Shown: positions 1-9,845 of the stretch, piece by piece
Numbering within the stretch: position 1 is the first letter of the stretch
Layout: every line of letters starts with the position of its first letter
Assembly (NCBI GenBank): GCA_021234155.1
Contig: JAJEKV010000080.1
Coordinates: 3,521,867 to 3,585,866, forward strand
Reading direction: 5' to 3'
Length of the DNA: 64,000 nucleotides
From: Isoetes taiwanensis
Taxonomy: Eukaryota; Streptophyta; Lycopodiopsida; Isoetales; Isoetaceae
Notes under the pieces: model-generated
Told to the model about the DNA's origin: nothing
Seen by the model: the letters and a program-made list of their open reading frames with translations, nothing else
Database searches by the model: none
Position numbers and translations under genes: made by a program

Positions 1-1190
1 AGGAGGTCATTGCAAAAGTTTTAGTAAAACTTTCAGATGAAATCAAAAGTACAATGGGTGTAAAACAAGGGTGCCCCCTATCACCCACGCTCTTTGGCTT
101 TATATAGATACATTAGAAGAATGGCTACGCATGAGAGGACAAAAAGGGATGCTCCTTGGTAATCACTTGATCCAGTTATTGATGTATGCTGACGATGTGG
201 TTCTTATTTCAGAAACCCCAATGGGGCTACAAATACATTTGGATAGCTTGGAGCTGTTCTATAACCATCAGAGTATGAAGATAAACATGTCAAAGTCAAA
301 GTGCATGATTTTTGGGACTGTGGCAAAAACAGACTTCTTTTATGGGAAAGAGAAACTTGAGGTAGTCGATACAAACAAATACTTGGGGCTAGAGTTTAGT
401 TCTAATTACAATTGGAAGAAGTGCATCATGAAGGGAATAGCAGGAGGTAAATCGGCACTATATAGCATGTTGAGGAGATGCCATAAGGCAAGCTTGCAAA
501 CCTGGCACTTGCATAAAATGCTTTTTCGAACTTTGGTTCAAACTGTTGTGCTTTATGGATCTCCCATATGGGGACCATCTATCTCTAGAAAACTTTGGAG
601 CAAAATAGAGGGAGTTCTTAAGTTGTTTTTGCGGGAGGAATTGGGAGTCAAGAAACAGGTGCCCTATGCAATGATCTTATCAGAGGTTGGAATGCTCCCA
701 CTAGAGGCGAAGGCCTCGTGTCAGACAATTGCATATATTAATCGGGCTAAAAGCTTGGACGATGACATGCTTCCATACATAGGAATGCAAATGTCTTCTG
801 AAAAAGGATGGTTTTATGATTTTAAAATGTGGGCAAGCAAATGTTGGGTGAACAGGATTGGCCGGATTCTGATACATGTGTCAGAGATATAGTGCAATCT
901 AAGGTAGTTGAGGAGTTGTGGCATGAAAAGGGTACTAAGATGAATTTCTATCAGAAGGGGGTTAATCCTATGCTTGTGTATATAGAACAAGAGTACCTAT
1001 GAGCACAACCATGGCTTAGGAACGTGATTGCATGATATAGACTGGGTTCTCACCGGCTGCGGGTTGAGACAGGGCGTTGGGAAGGGATTCCAATAGAAGA
1101 TCGAACCTGTTCTTGTGACGAGGGACACATTGTAGATTAGGGACATGTCTTTTTGAATTGTCCTCATTACCAAGAGATTCATGATGATGA
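1..1190 (+). pseudogene. LINE reverse transcriptase and C-terminal region, decayed, 5' cut by window edge
   Basis: This is the C-terminal half of a non-LTR retrotransposon polymerase, which would copy element RNA into DNA at a chromosomal nick. The RT motif GVKQGCPLSPTLFG is read from position 54. One base is then missing near 98, so the frame shifts into the 71-892 frame, which reads LYIDTLEEW and then the catalytic YADD at 185-196. Thumb-like sequence follows to a stop at 892. Degraded coding continues in other frames with RWEGIP and a Cys/His cluster (TCSCDEGH, FLNCPHY) at about 1066-1180, the usual end of such proteins. At least one in-frame stop lies in that cluster. It belongs to the same family as the pieces at 55.3 and 60.6 kb, and differs from the L1-type LINE at 13.5-30.5 kb. 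Dead copy; family assignment is confident. Confidence 0.85.
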
Positions 1191-1532
1191 TTTTGAGATC
1201 AGTCAAGCTGCTAGGGTTGTGAAGAACCTAAATTGTGGAGCCACGTTAGCATTTGATCCCGTCAAACGTTGAATGGCACGGCGAAGAATGTTGGGTTGCA
1301 CGTATATCTAGGCATATTCCATGGAATATGTCAAGATCATGTGGCTCACTGCCACAATACAAGAGTCCAACCATAATACAACCACATAATACAACCATGT
1401 AACAGAGAACACGTTCCTTGACTTTGTGGTCACAATAAAAAGTAGGAATTCTTATGGTGAAAATAAAAAGTAAGGAGTAAATTAGAATTTGACTTTCCTC
1501 CAACACGCAGTGCTCTCTTTGTTTTATCTACA
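1191..1532. other. Unassigned spacer
   Basis: AT-rich sequence after the LINE fragment. No poly(A) tail, coding similarity or RNA gene was recognised. It may contain the decayed 3' UTR of the preceding LINE. Confidence 0.4.
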
Positions 1533-2104
1533 ATTTTAAAAGGGAAAACTATCAAAATGCCCCTATGAGTTTATGTAATTACCAAAATGCCCTTATGAGT
1601 TTCAAAATTACCAAAATGCCCCTGACTCAAATAAATATACAAATAAATTACCAATTTGCCCCTAGACACCAAACTTAATTACCAAAATACCCCTACACAC
1701 CAAACTTAATTACCAAAATGACATTACATACCAATTTTGATCAATCTACACCAAATTTAATTACCAAAATGCCCTATACATCAAACTTATTTACCAAAAT
1801 ACCCCTACGCAGCCTTGATGTGACACTTACAAGGCGCCAGTGTTTCTTGTGGTTTTAGCGCACGATGATGCTATTAGAGGCGTGCTACCACCACGTCTTG
1901 GACATCCAAAACCTAAACACATGCGCACAGGAGAAGATGATGTAGAGAAGAAGAATATCTTTACATAAGGTGTAATGAAAGAGACACAATGCATGCAGTT
2001 TGTAAGGCTCCAATTCGGTGATGGTTGTGACACATGACTCATAAGGGCATTTTGGTAATTACATGAACTCATAGGGGTAGTTTGGTAGTTTTTAATTTTT
2101 AAAC
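1533..2104. mobile_element. Small inverted-repeat element (MITE-like) with internal short repeats
   Basis: The left end (1533-1610) and the reverse complement of the right end (2031-2104) match imperfectly over about 70 bases. Both contain the pattern CTACCAAAATGCCCCTATGAG and its relatives. The interior from about 1570 to 1810 repeats the unit TTACCAAAATGCCCC with a spacer like ACACCAAACTTAA at least six times. Size and structure fit a non-autonomous DNA element, perhaps Mutator-related. No clean target-site duplication was found, so the class is uncertain. The open frame on the minus strand at 1827-2213 shows no protein family features. Confidence 0.55.
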
Positions 2105-3185
2105 GAGGAAACAGATAGGATAAAATCCGATCTGGAGCCTCTTCAAACGAACGAGAGTGTGCTTCAAAAAACAGAGAATAAAATGAAATTGATCCATTTG
2201 CATTGGGAGACACATTTTTAAACCATTGGCATCCTGCTTCGGAATATGTATGTCATTGTGGTTTAAGAAATTCTATGAAAGTCTTAAAAATGGTCGTATG
2301 AATTGCAAATTTAGATTTCTAAATGTTCGGATATCGTGCCGTGCCTGCGTGATGCTTAATATATAAGTACACATCACACAATGATTCTTAAAGGTTTTCT
2401 TAAAAAATTGGGATTCCTGCCACATTCACGTGACTAAATTGTCGATCAGAATATCAGCAAAGGGACCAGACGTGGATACTGTATAATATCACAGGCTGAG
2501 CAAATCTTTGTCTGAAACAAAATGTCTCACATCTCACTTGAAAATCTTGATCCTCAAAAAAGGCCTTGGGTTGGGCTTGCAGAAGTAAATCTGTGAACTT
2601 CAAATCCTGCGGCCTTTTGATAGAGAATATCATCACAGTAATATTACTATCGCTTTCATGCATTTTGAGAAGAATATTTTGTAAACAGCACCAAGTTGCA
2701 TATCATAACTGAGATCTGGATGACCACTATCAACTGATATGAAACACGAAAACAAAAAGTCCCCATCTGAAAGATACATATAAGTAGTTGCGAAAAAAAA
2801 ATACTAAGATCCTGACTGGCTATGGTGGTGCGTGAGTGGCTATTTTGGTGCCCTGTTTCTTATAAACAACAAATGCAGATGCGATGCGCTTGATCTTGAA
2901 AGGGATTCACATAAGTAGAGAAACTTAAACCCTGGTTTTGTAACAGCATTGATCAAACAGATAAGAATGGTCAAGCAAACATTGACAAATTGGATAAATA
3001 TAAGTAGGTATATGATATATATTAAGATCCTGATTTGCAAATGGAACTGCAAATGATCTAGAAGAAGAGACTCAATAAGCAGAAACTAAGAACCTGGTTT
3101 TTGCAACAGCGTTGATCAATGGATAAGAAGTGATCAAGCCAGACAACAGGGTTACTAGTTACTAAAATGCAGAAAAAAACAAGGT
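2105..3185. other. Spacer, possibly first intron or 3' side of the acyl-CoA-binding gene
   Basis: AT-rich, with no exon that could be proved. It lies downstream of the minus-strand acyl-CoA-binding exon, so any further exons would be here, but no ACB-like continuation was recognised. It contains an imperfect direct repeat (next entry). Confidence 0.4.
2880..3148. repeat. Imperfect direct repeat, two units of about 100 bases, offset about 166
   Basis: Segments at about 2887-2978 and 3053-3143 share an ordered series of short blocks: a GATCT-AAGAG start, AAGCAGAAACTTAA-like, CCTGGTTTTG, CAACAGCRTTGATCAA and GATAAGAA-GTCAAGC. Divergence is high, so this is an old local duplication. Confidence 0.55.
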
Positions 3186-3668
3186 TTAGAGTCGAGACAA
3201 CCTAGCTGGGATCCAACCAGTTTTGGAGCTAAACTCGTGAAGGAGGCGCTCTGCTTCACCGCCAGACTGCTGCTCCTTATCAATGCGGTCAGCATGTTGC
3301 GAGCACCAACGGCGCCATTCGGGAAGCACAGAAGACAAAAGCTCCACAAATCGGCGCCGGGCCTCTGTTTTGGGCATATTTCCCAAACCGCGCCATGTCT
3401 CGCGCTTCTGCCTCAGCTCCTCGTCAACCAGCCCTCCAGTTCCGGCATCCGAATCCTTGAAAGGCCCGTTTAATCCCTGGGATCTGAATGCGTACATCAG
3501 AGCACGGGGTTCGGGCCTTAAAAACTCAAGGCTTGCAGATGGGCCCTTTTCTATAAAAAGCTGGGCCAAATACCAATCTCGATCCTCCAAGCATGCGGAG
3601 CAGCCTTGTATGCCTAGCGGACTGTGAACTCCGGCGGGCAAACGGACTTCTAGTAAGTGTGTCGCCAT
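3186..3668 (-). CDS. Acyl-CoA-binding-domain protein, probable first exon
   Basis: A 160-residue minus-strand frame starts with ATG at 3668. It is GC-rich against AT-rich surroundings, which fits real coding sequence. Residues about 50-125 resemble an acyl-CoA-binding (ACB) domain: ALMYAFRSQGLNGPFKD matches the family's LY-x-x-x-KQAT-x-GP region, and TWRGLGNMPKTEARRRFVEL matches the W-x-GLGxMSKEEA helix. Such proteins bind long-chain acyl-CoA esters. The N-terminus and a basic tail (PEWRRW) do not match the small 90-residue ACBPs, so this is a larger ACB-containing protein. The frame ends at 3186, and GT-containing donor candidates near 3190-3210 suggest an intron, but no later exon was identified. 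The first 108 bases and the upstream region are copied at 16,670-16,863 by the tandem duplication. It is either a living exon or a gene truncated by rearrangement. Confidence 0.6.
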   Translation of the reverse strand: MATHLLEVRLPAGVHSPLGIQGCSACLEDRDWYLAQLFIEKGPSASLEFLRPEPRALMYAFRSQGLNGPFKDSDAGTGGLVDEELRQKRETWRGLGNMPKTEARRRFVELLSSVLPEWRRWCSQHADRIDKEQQSGGEAERLLHEFSSKTGWIPARLSRL

Positions 3669-3741
3669 AGCTGGAGCTCGCTTCGCTTTGGGTTTTCTAT
3701 GCCACGTACGTCACCTAGAGGAGGATATTTTAATGCAATAG
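3669..3741 (-). promoter_or_regulatory. Region upstream of the acyl-CoA-binding start
   Basis: Seventy bases upstream of the ATG, containing GGTGACGTACGTGG, an ACGT-core motif of the type bound by plant bZIP factors. The copy at 16,778-16,863 is the same except for 13 more bases (CCTTTGTTGAAGG). A transposon has inserted immediately upstream at 3742, so any promoter is separated from its original flank. Regulatory function is inferred from position only. Confidence 0.3.
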
Positions 3742-5249
3742 GGGTGCCTTCGCACCCACCTTTAAGTTAGAATTGAGTTAAAATTTTTAACTGACCAGTT
3801 AAACTAATAAAAGATCTTTATGTTCGCACCAAGATTAATTTAACTTTCCGTTAAGACATTAACTTAACGGAAACTAGTTAAATCCGTTCGCACCAAAAAA
3901 AGTTAAGTTATTTTTCTTAACTTAATGGTAAACAAAAGAAGGGGTTCGCACATGCCTTAGTTAAGTTAGTACTAACCTAAAGCTAACAGCAATTCTTTCA
4001 CATATGTTTCGTTAAGTTAGCGCTAACTTAATGCTAACGGAGAGTACTTCGCCAGCACATCCTTCATTAAGTTATTTTTTTTTTTTCATTCGCTTTTAAA
4101 ACTTCTATTAGCCACAAGAGACTTTTATTAACTACAAGAGACTTATGGCGGTTTATCCAAAAGCTTCCTAGAATCAATGCCTATATAATCTAATGATGTC
4201 TCGGGCCTCGACAAGCCCTCTAGGTCATTAGAATTTGAATGTCTTATTGACAAAGCTTTTGCGAGAATCAAAGACTTTGTCCATTATAGCCAAGACTTTC
4301 AATGGTAGTTTAGGTTTACCAAAGAAGCTCCAATTCAAAGAATATATATTTCTGTTCAAATTCAATAGATCATGCAAAACAAAAGACAACATAAAGTAGA
4401 TGGCCGGTTTTTGACACAAGCACAAAGAAATCGTCCAAGAACTAAGTTCCAATACACACAAAAAAAGACATAACAAAATATAGACTAAAGACTCTATACC
4501 TTCATTTTTTCTCGCCGAAGTTATGCGCCAGAAATGAGACGAACTCGCTCAAACTCCACCTAAAGAAAATGAAGGCATCACCTAATCAGATACAACATAA
4601 ACTGCAATGGCAAGAGCATTCTTGGGATTTCAACTCACTCGAATTTGCCTTAGAAGTCAGAATCTCATCCGTTGGGCCTTGATGCTTTACCTCATCCACA
4701 GAGGGCAAACAAAAACGTAAAACATACGCCACCAACCCACAATTTTTGCATAAAAGGTACTAAAATTCACAAAATTGGATGATCTTTGCTTCAATCATAG
4801 GAGCGCTTATAGATAAACACATCCATGGTACTTCCTAAGGAAAAATGACAACGTAAATTTCAACCAAAGACAAGATCTGGTCATGTAGTTTGGTGACCAA
4901 CATGATTTGTCGGGCAATTACATGTGTGGTTGAGGACTCAATCGCCTATCCCTTTTTTGCAAGTGGTGCACGTGAAGGTTATATAAAGTCTCTTACATGA
5001 AAATGTCTAAACATTTCAGGCCAAAGACCATCATTGAAGTGGGTTAGTGAAACATCAAAAAAATAGCTCAAAACCGCTATTGGTGGCATACAACCCAAAA
5101 CAGGGAAAGGTAATCGCAATTTCGTTGCAAGCAACCAAGTAAGCAATGCCCAAAATGCATTGCAAGCCTACAAATAAGAACAAGCAAAAATTCACTTTGA
5201 AGAAAAAAAAAATGCTCGACATGAAATTGCTTGTGGAACTGGCCGATTT

Positions 5250-6238
5250 TCCCAATGTGACCTCCCACAAAAGAGTTTAACACGACCGGGACATAAAACA
5301 TATGAGAACCGACCTTTGCTCTCATTTGGGGACTGGGGCTCACAATATGCTCTATATCGCAAAGCGCACCTAATCGACGGGCTTAGGGTCATATATAAAG
5401 ACCATGGTCTCTTGCACAAGTTGCATGAAATGCACCATAATAACGATGACCAAAATTGCACCGCAAATAGCATTAAATAAGACATCGACAAAAACAAAGG
5501 TAGTTATGGTGACTATCTCAAAACGTACCTTCAAACATGCTCCCCCGACGACGTTGGCGGACACTACACACCAAGGTAAAGCGATCCCGGGCACATTTTT
5601 CACCGCAAATGAATGCAACATCTATCCGTTAATTAAAGCAACTATATTGCAAGAAACTTGAACAAAGAGGGTTAACCCACCAAGCCTTCAATCACAAGAA
5701 CCTCGATCTTGTCCCATCAAGTTTCGGGGATCCATTAATACCAACATAACCCAAATCAGCAATTTAATTTGCAAATCATTATTGCCTAAAGCAAACCAAG
5801 AGAATAAGGTAACACCTTTCAAACAATCATGTGAAATTCAGAAACAGACCTGAGCACAAAATACATGTACCCAGCGACCATCCATAGCCTTCTTAAATGC
5901 TCCCAAATACTCTGGACACTATGCACATTGGACACCAGGAGTCGTCCAACCACTTAATGGGTTGCTTGGTTGATATTGGGGTTGCTTGGTTGATATTGGT
6001 GCGGAACTTCAACACAGGGTTGGCAATACCATGGACCTAATGGCATCCTCACAACCCCATAACATTCTTGATGCACAGCTACCTGCATTACGCAACAAAA
6101 TCCAAAAACCGACTCGGTCGGAATGTCGCGACCGGCGCCCTCTGCGACCAGCACCCTCTGCGACCAGCACCCTCTGCGACCAGCATGGACGTCCTCTCCG
6201 ACCTCTCCGACCTCTGCGACCACCATCGCCGTCCTCAA
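5250..6238 (-). pseudogene. Captured PHD-ePHD finger gene fragment, introns retained
   Basis: Read on the minus strand, pieces occur in the order of a PHD plus extended PHD reader module, which binds histone tails in chromatin complexes (BRPF/JADE type; similar in plants). VAVHQECYGV and GPWYCQPC (about 6015-6095) are the second half of a PHD finger. GAFKKAMDGRWVHVFCAQ (5851-5905) is the start of the ePHD, followed by a GT at the exon end. A GACLK block ends at a good donor, AAG|GTACGT, near 5524-5532. RCNFGHRYYGAFHATCARD (5395-5470) supplies the later zinc ligands, and RAYCEPQSPN follows at about 5325-5360. Stops and frameshifts between the pieces make it non-coding. Retained introns show DNA-level capture, not an mRNA copy. 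The first Cys pairs of the PHD finger are not recognisable. The parent gene is not in this window. Confidence 0.78.
6130..6225 (+). repeat. GC-rich short tandem repeat
   Basis: The unit CCCTCTGCGACCAGCA occurs about three times (6139-6187), followed by related CCTCTCCGACCT units. It lies just 5' of the PHD fragment inside the transposon and codes for nothing convincing. Confidence 0.7.
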
Positions 6239-6586
6239 GCTCCTAACTAGCGTTAAAGTGACCTACGAAGGTCACTTTAATTTTCAGTGCAATTTTAATT
6301 TTGGGTTATCATTCTGTTAAATTTGGTAACCTAATATAAAGTGGTGTGAAGATGGTTTGGGTTAAGGATTTTAAGTTAAAAAATTTAACGGAATGCTAAA
6401 TATTAACTTAACGGAACACTAACCTAACTTGTAGTGTGAACCTGAAAACTGTTAAAAGCTTAACCCAATCCTAACTTAACGGCTGGTGCGAAGGTACCCT
6501 AGGTTTAATATTTCTCTTGTGCGATGTAATGGTTTGCATGTTCACCAAACCGTATATTACCTAAGGTTTGGATGGTTAAAGTGGTG

Positions 6587-8457
6587 GGGTGAAAATATTC
6601 TTACCCTAGTTTTGGTGATTCCATCGCGGTGAATACTCTCCCGGAGGAATCTTTGGACCCCCTCCCCCCATCATTGGACCCTCCTGCCCCATTATCTGTA
6701 CCCGCCCTGTTATTCATAAACACATGTGCTCCATTCTATACCTTCCGGCGGAATCACATCACATCTACAAAATACCACTGGATGGAATCACCATCCTTTT
6801 ATTCTCTGTGACGGAATCACATGGAATTGATCCTTGGGGGGTGGAATCACCATATACCATAATATTCTCCATTTGTGGAATCACCACGCACGATAATATT
6901 CTCCCCGTGGAATCATGATAAATATTCTCCAAAGTAGAATCACCGCGATAATATTCTCTCCCGTGGAATCACCGCATATTATTCCTAAAAGGAATCACCG
7001 AGACCTTTTGAATCAGTAATAACTACAAAAGTTTGGAGGAAAAATTGGCGATGGTTCAATCCAATCGCCAGAAGTTTATGCCCGATTCCAAAAAAAATGG
7101 TTGAGGATGGTTTAAGCAAAGCCTATGTTACTTGAAGATCATGAATAAAATTAATACTAAACCAATGGTTGAAAAAAAAACTAGCGGGCTACTTCATTTT
7201 GTGTGTGCATGTATTGTTTATGCTCGCCTGCAACATTTTCGGTTTGGGATTTGAACCCTTGCTATTATCGGCAATGCCATGGGCTGCTTCAAAGCAAGAA
7301 CAAGAAACAACAAACATGCCCGCTTTTAAAGCAAGACAAAAACATGCCAAAAAATGGAATAGAAACCCATTTCTTTAGATTCAACACAAACAGAAATTCA
7401 AACACTGATTTGTGAAAAGCATTTGAAGGTAGAGGCGGTGGTTTGTGAAGAGGGGCAGATCGGGCAAAATGACGCGAGATCATATGGCAAAATGCGAGCT
7501 TCATTTGATTCCGACGGCACAAGTATGGGGGCTTCGCCGCCTCAGTCCCCCAGGCATCCAGTGTATTTTGTGCGGAGTCCGTCAAGGGAGCCATCGATTC
7601 AATCCACGCCCATGTCCTTAAGCCCAAATGCTTTGCCTCTGCACCATTCTTTTTCGAAATCCTCTTTGAAGGACGGCCTTGGCTCCAAGCCAGGCTCTCG
7701 CAGAGTAATTCCTCAGCCGGATGGTGTTTCTTCCAAAGGAGCTAAAAAGGGCTATCGCAAATGGATGCCCTGGCACCATTCTTGAAGAAGATTTTGTTTG
7801 AGCCCTAATGCAAAGAAAAGGCAGTTTGGTAAGCATGAAAATTTGGCCGGTACCAAATACAAGAAAAGGCAGGCCCTATTTCATGCAAGTTCCCTTCCAG
7901 CGACCAGCTGCTTAGACTTTCATTGAGTACTGCCGCCATAGCCGAAAGCTTCAAAAATGAAGCACAAAATAGCTGCTTAGGCCTAAATCCAACAGCATAG
8001 GCAACAATATAAAAAAAATAAGAGAAGGAAGGACGCCCCCAAAATTGTTTTCCGCCATAGCCATGTTCTTGGGATCTCCTCAACCCTAGCTTTGTTCAAT
8101 CGCCATCTATCACGAGAGCAAGCCGCCATAGCCAAGACTAATCATTAAAACCTTCCAAGAACATAATGGACAAAAATTTGAATTTTTTTGAAGATATTAA
8201 GATGATGATTCTTGATTTCCATCAGCGGTATTTTCAAAGATGATTCCCCAGGAAGGTATAAAGGTGAAGTATTCCGTGATGGATTTATGATTATGCGGAG
8301 AACTCTTTAAAAGATCTATTAAAAAGGTAAAATCATGGCCGTGAACTAAATTCGGGCCTCCGGAACGGATCCCGACTTAGGAGGGTTAGTGATTCCGGGA
8401 GAGTATTCACCAAGGATGGAATCGCCAAAACTAGGGTAAGAATATTTTCACCCTACC
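6587..8457. mobile_element. Pack-MULE (Mutator-like element with host gene piece), copy A
   Basis: The left end GGGTGAAAATATTC (6587) is matched in inverted form at the right end (…TATTTTCACCCTACC, ending 8457). Similarity extends 60 or more bases inward through GTTTTGGTGATTCC and GTGAATACTCTCCC. The flanks are AAAGTGGTG at 6578-6586 and AAAGTGGGTG after 8457: a 9-base target duplication with one extra base here, perfect in copy B. Long inverted ends with a 9-base duplication are the Mutator signature. Inside the left end lies an array of units of about 28-30 bases (GTGGAATCACCGC plus ATAATATTCTCCC) at about 6780-7000. The interior carries an LEA/HRGP exon. No MURA transposase is visible. Confidence 0.85.
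7484..7785 (+). pseudogene. Captured LEA hydroxyproline-rich glycoprotein exon, copy A
   Basis: The plus-strand frame encodes SPPQSPRHPVYFVRSPSR followed by a Ser/Pro-rich stretch (STPMSLSPN, HHSFSKSS) and a basic KKGYRKWMP. This is the cytosolic N-terminal region typical of plant LEA_2/HRGP (NDR1/HIN1-like, At1g45688-type) membrane proteins, which end in a transmembrane helix and LEA_2 domain. Those later parts are missing. Relative to copy B there is an extra base just upstream, so the ATG context differs and the open frame begins artificially at 7423. The fragment lies wholly inside the Pack-MULE. Expression or function cannot be judged from sequence. Confidence 0.75.
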
Positions 8458-8681
8458 AAAGTGGGTGTATTAGAATTGAATGGTCGAAAATAGAGGCGCT
8501 ATCGTGGTCCCATTCAAGGTAGGGGAAAATAGCGGGATGGGCGAGGGGCCCGAGATTCCAAACGAAATAATGAGATTGTTGGGGGCGAAGGGGCTTCTCC
8601 AATTTCTATTATAGAGATTTCGGTTTCATCTAGGGGTACAAAAGATGCTCCTTGAATTGTTGAGGGTTGCCCGCAGCATTG

Positions 8682-9160
8682 GGGTGAAGATAAAGTTTTG
8701 GTTTTGGTTGATTAACTTTATCTTCACCCCAATGCTACTGGGGGGTGAAGATAAAGTTACCCGGTTTTGGTGATTCGGCAAAGATATCCCTTCAGCCGGA
8801 ATCGCCACAAAAAATTACGTCCGCGGAATCACGTCCAAATGCATAAGAACCCAAAGAATAGTGGTCAAGATTTTGAGGGCAATTTTTTGCCCTTTTGAAG
8901 CCGGGTGAATCCGGAGGCACTCGAACTTTTTTTGGTTTGTATGGATTTTCACCTCTAAGGCCTCATTGCAACTAACATAGAAGTGATTCGAATCGATTTA
9001 GCTCGATCACCGAGGTATTCAAGCTCAAAGATCCGAGCAAAAAATGGTTATGGCAGACCTTGGTCGGCGCGGATTATATGTTATTGCGGGATTTTGGTGA
9101 TTCCAACGGAAGGGATATCTTTGCCGCGGAAGCACCAAACCGGGGGTAACTTTATCTTCA
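8682..9160. mobile_element. Mutator-type inverted-repeat element, copy A
   Basis: Counterpart of 19,066-19,560. The left end GGGTGAAGATAAAG follows GCAGCATTG at 8673-8681. The right end is degraded to ACTTTATCTTCA, followed by AGTATTGCATTG. The ends share the GTTTTGGTGATTC core of the neighbouring Pack-MULE, so the two are related families. The interior has no recognised gene. Many short differences from copy B are present. Confidence 0.65.
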
Positions 9161-9382
9161 AGTATTGCATTGAACAAGAATTAATACGCAAAGGCCCCAA
9201 TTTCTAGCTATCATGCGCATAAGCCCCATTTTCTAGCTGCAACAAAGTGCAAACCCAGTTATTGTGGAACCGTTATCGGGTACAGGGACCTCCAATGAGT
9301 CTTTGCAAAGGGGAAGCTAAACCTGCAAGCAATGCCCCAGAAGCTTTGACAAAAGTCGGCTCTAAGCAAATCACCCCTGGAT

Positions 9383-9634
9383 TTGGGAGAGTTTAGAGAT
9401 TCCAACAAATGGATTCCATCACTTCAAGCTCACAGCAAATCAAATTTAGAATTTGGAGCCTTTGCCCCAAGCAAGGCCGTTTCTGCTGATGGAATCGGTT
9501 CTACTGGTGAGTTGCATACAAGGGAAGGGGTTATTGATGCCATGGATATTGAGATGGAAGGGGGTAACTTTGGAGGAAGCAAATGGAAGAATGGGGCTTT
9601 ATATGGACTCACTATTATACTTGATAATGAATAA
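9383..9634 (+). other. Open frame of unknown origin, copy A
   Basis: The frame reads FGAFAPSKAVSADGIGSTGEL and then MDIEMEGGNFGGSKWKNG. It is longer in copy B (19,643-20,023). It is conserved between the copies, but they are too recent for that to show selection. It resembles the linker of a retroelement gag or a host exon; no family was recognised. It runs into the truncated 5' LTR. Confidence 0.35.
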
Positions 9635-9833
9635 AGATTAATCTCCTGAATAAACACAAATGATATTGTGCTTGTACACGTCATCGATCCATGCCAAAGG
9701 ACATGATGATGTGGAATATGTCCATTCATGAAGAGATGCAACTCACTCTTCATACACTATGTAAAGCCATAATCCAGGCTCTTCGGATTATCTCTAATAT
9801 ATACAATTTTCCGCACAATTCTATTTCATAACA

Positions 9834-9845
9834 TGGTATCAGAGC
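9834..9845 (+). other. Primer binding site, tRNA-iMet
   Basis: TGGTATCAGAGC lies immediately 3' of the LTR terminal CA. The same site is at 20,224-20,235 in copy B. Confidence 0.85.

Larger units (their letters stand above)
3742..6499. mobile_element. PIF/Harbinger-like DNA transposon, non-autonomous, carrying gene fragments
   Basis: The ends are inverted: GGGTGCCTTCGCACC on the left and, read from the right, GGGTACCTTCGCACC. Similarity continues about 50 bases inward (TTAAGTTAG-ATTG-GTTAA). TAG flanks both sides (3739-3741 and 6500-6502). Copy B at 16,861 shows the site without the element, with one extra G. A 3-base target duplication and GGG-starting ends fit PIF/Harbinger, although TAG is not the usual TWA target. 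Both subterminal zones are full of TTAAGTTA/TAACTTAA motifs, which could be transposase binding sites. No DDE transposase or Myb-like partner was found inside, so it would need help to move. The interior holds a PHD/ePHD gene fragment (minus) and an unrecognised minus-strand frame at 4228-4476. Confidence 0.75.

Noticed and set aside
5954-6246. Plus-strand Pro/Ser/Arg-rich frames over the GC-rich repeat
   Set aside because: They are shadows of the CCTCTGCGACCAGCA tandem repeat and of the minus-strand PHD fragment.
6780-7000. GTGGAATCACCGC array as a CRISPR-like array
   Set aside because: The units are contiguous, there are no unique spacers of constant length, and the array is subterminal to a Mutator-type end in eukaryotic DNA.
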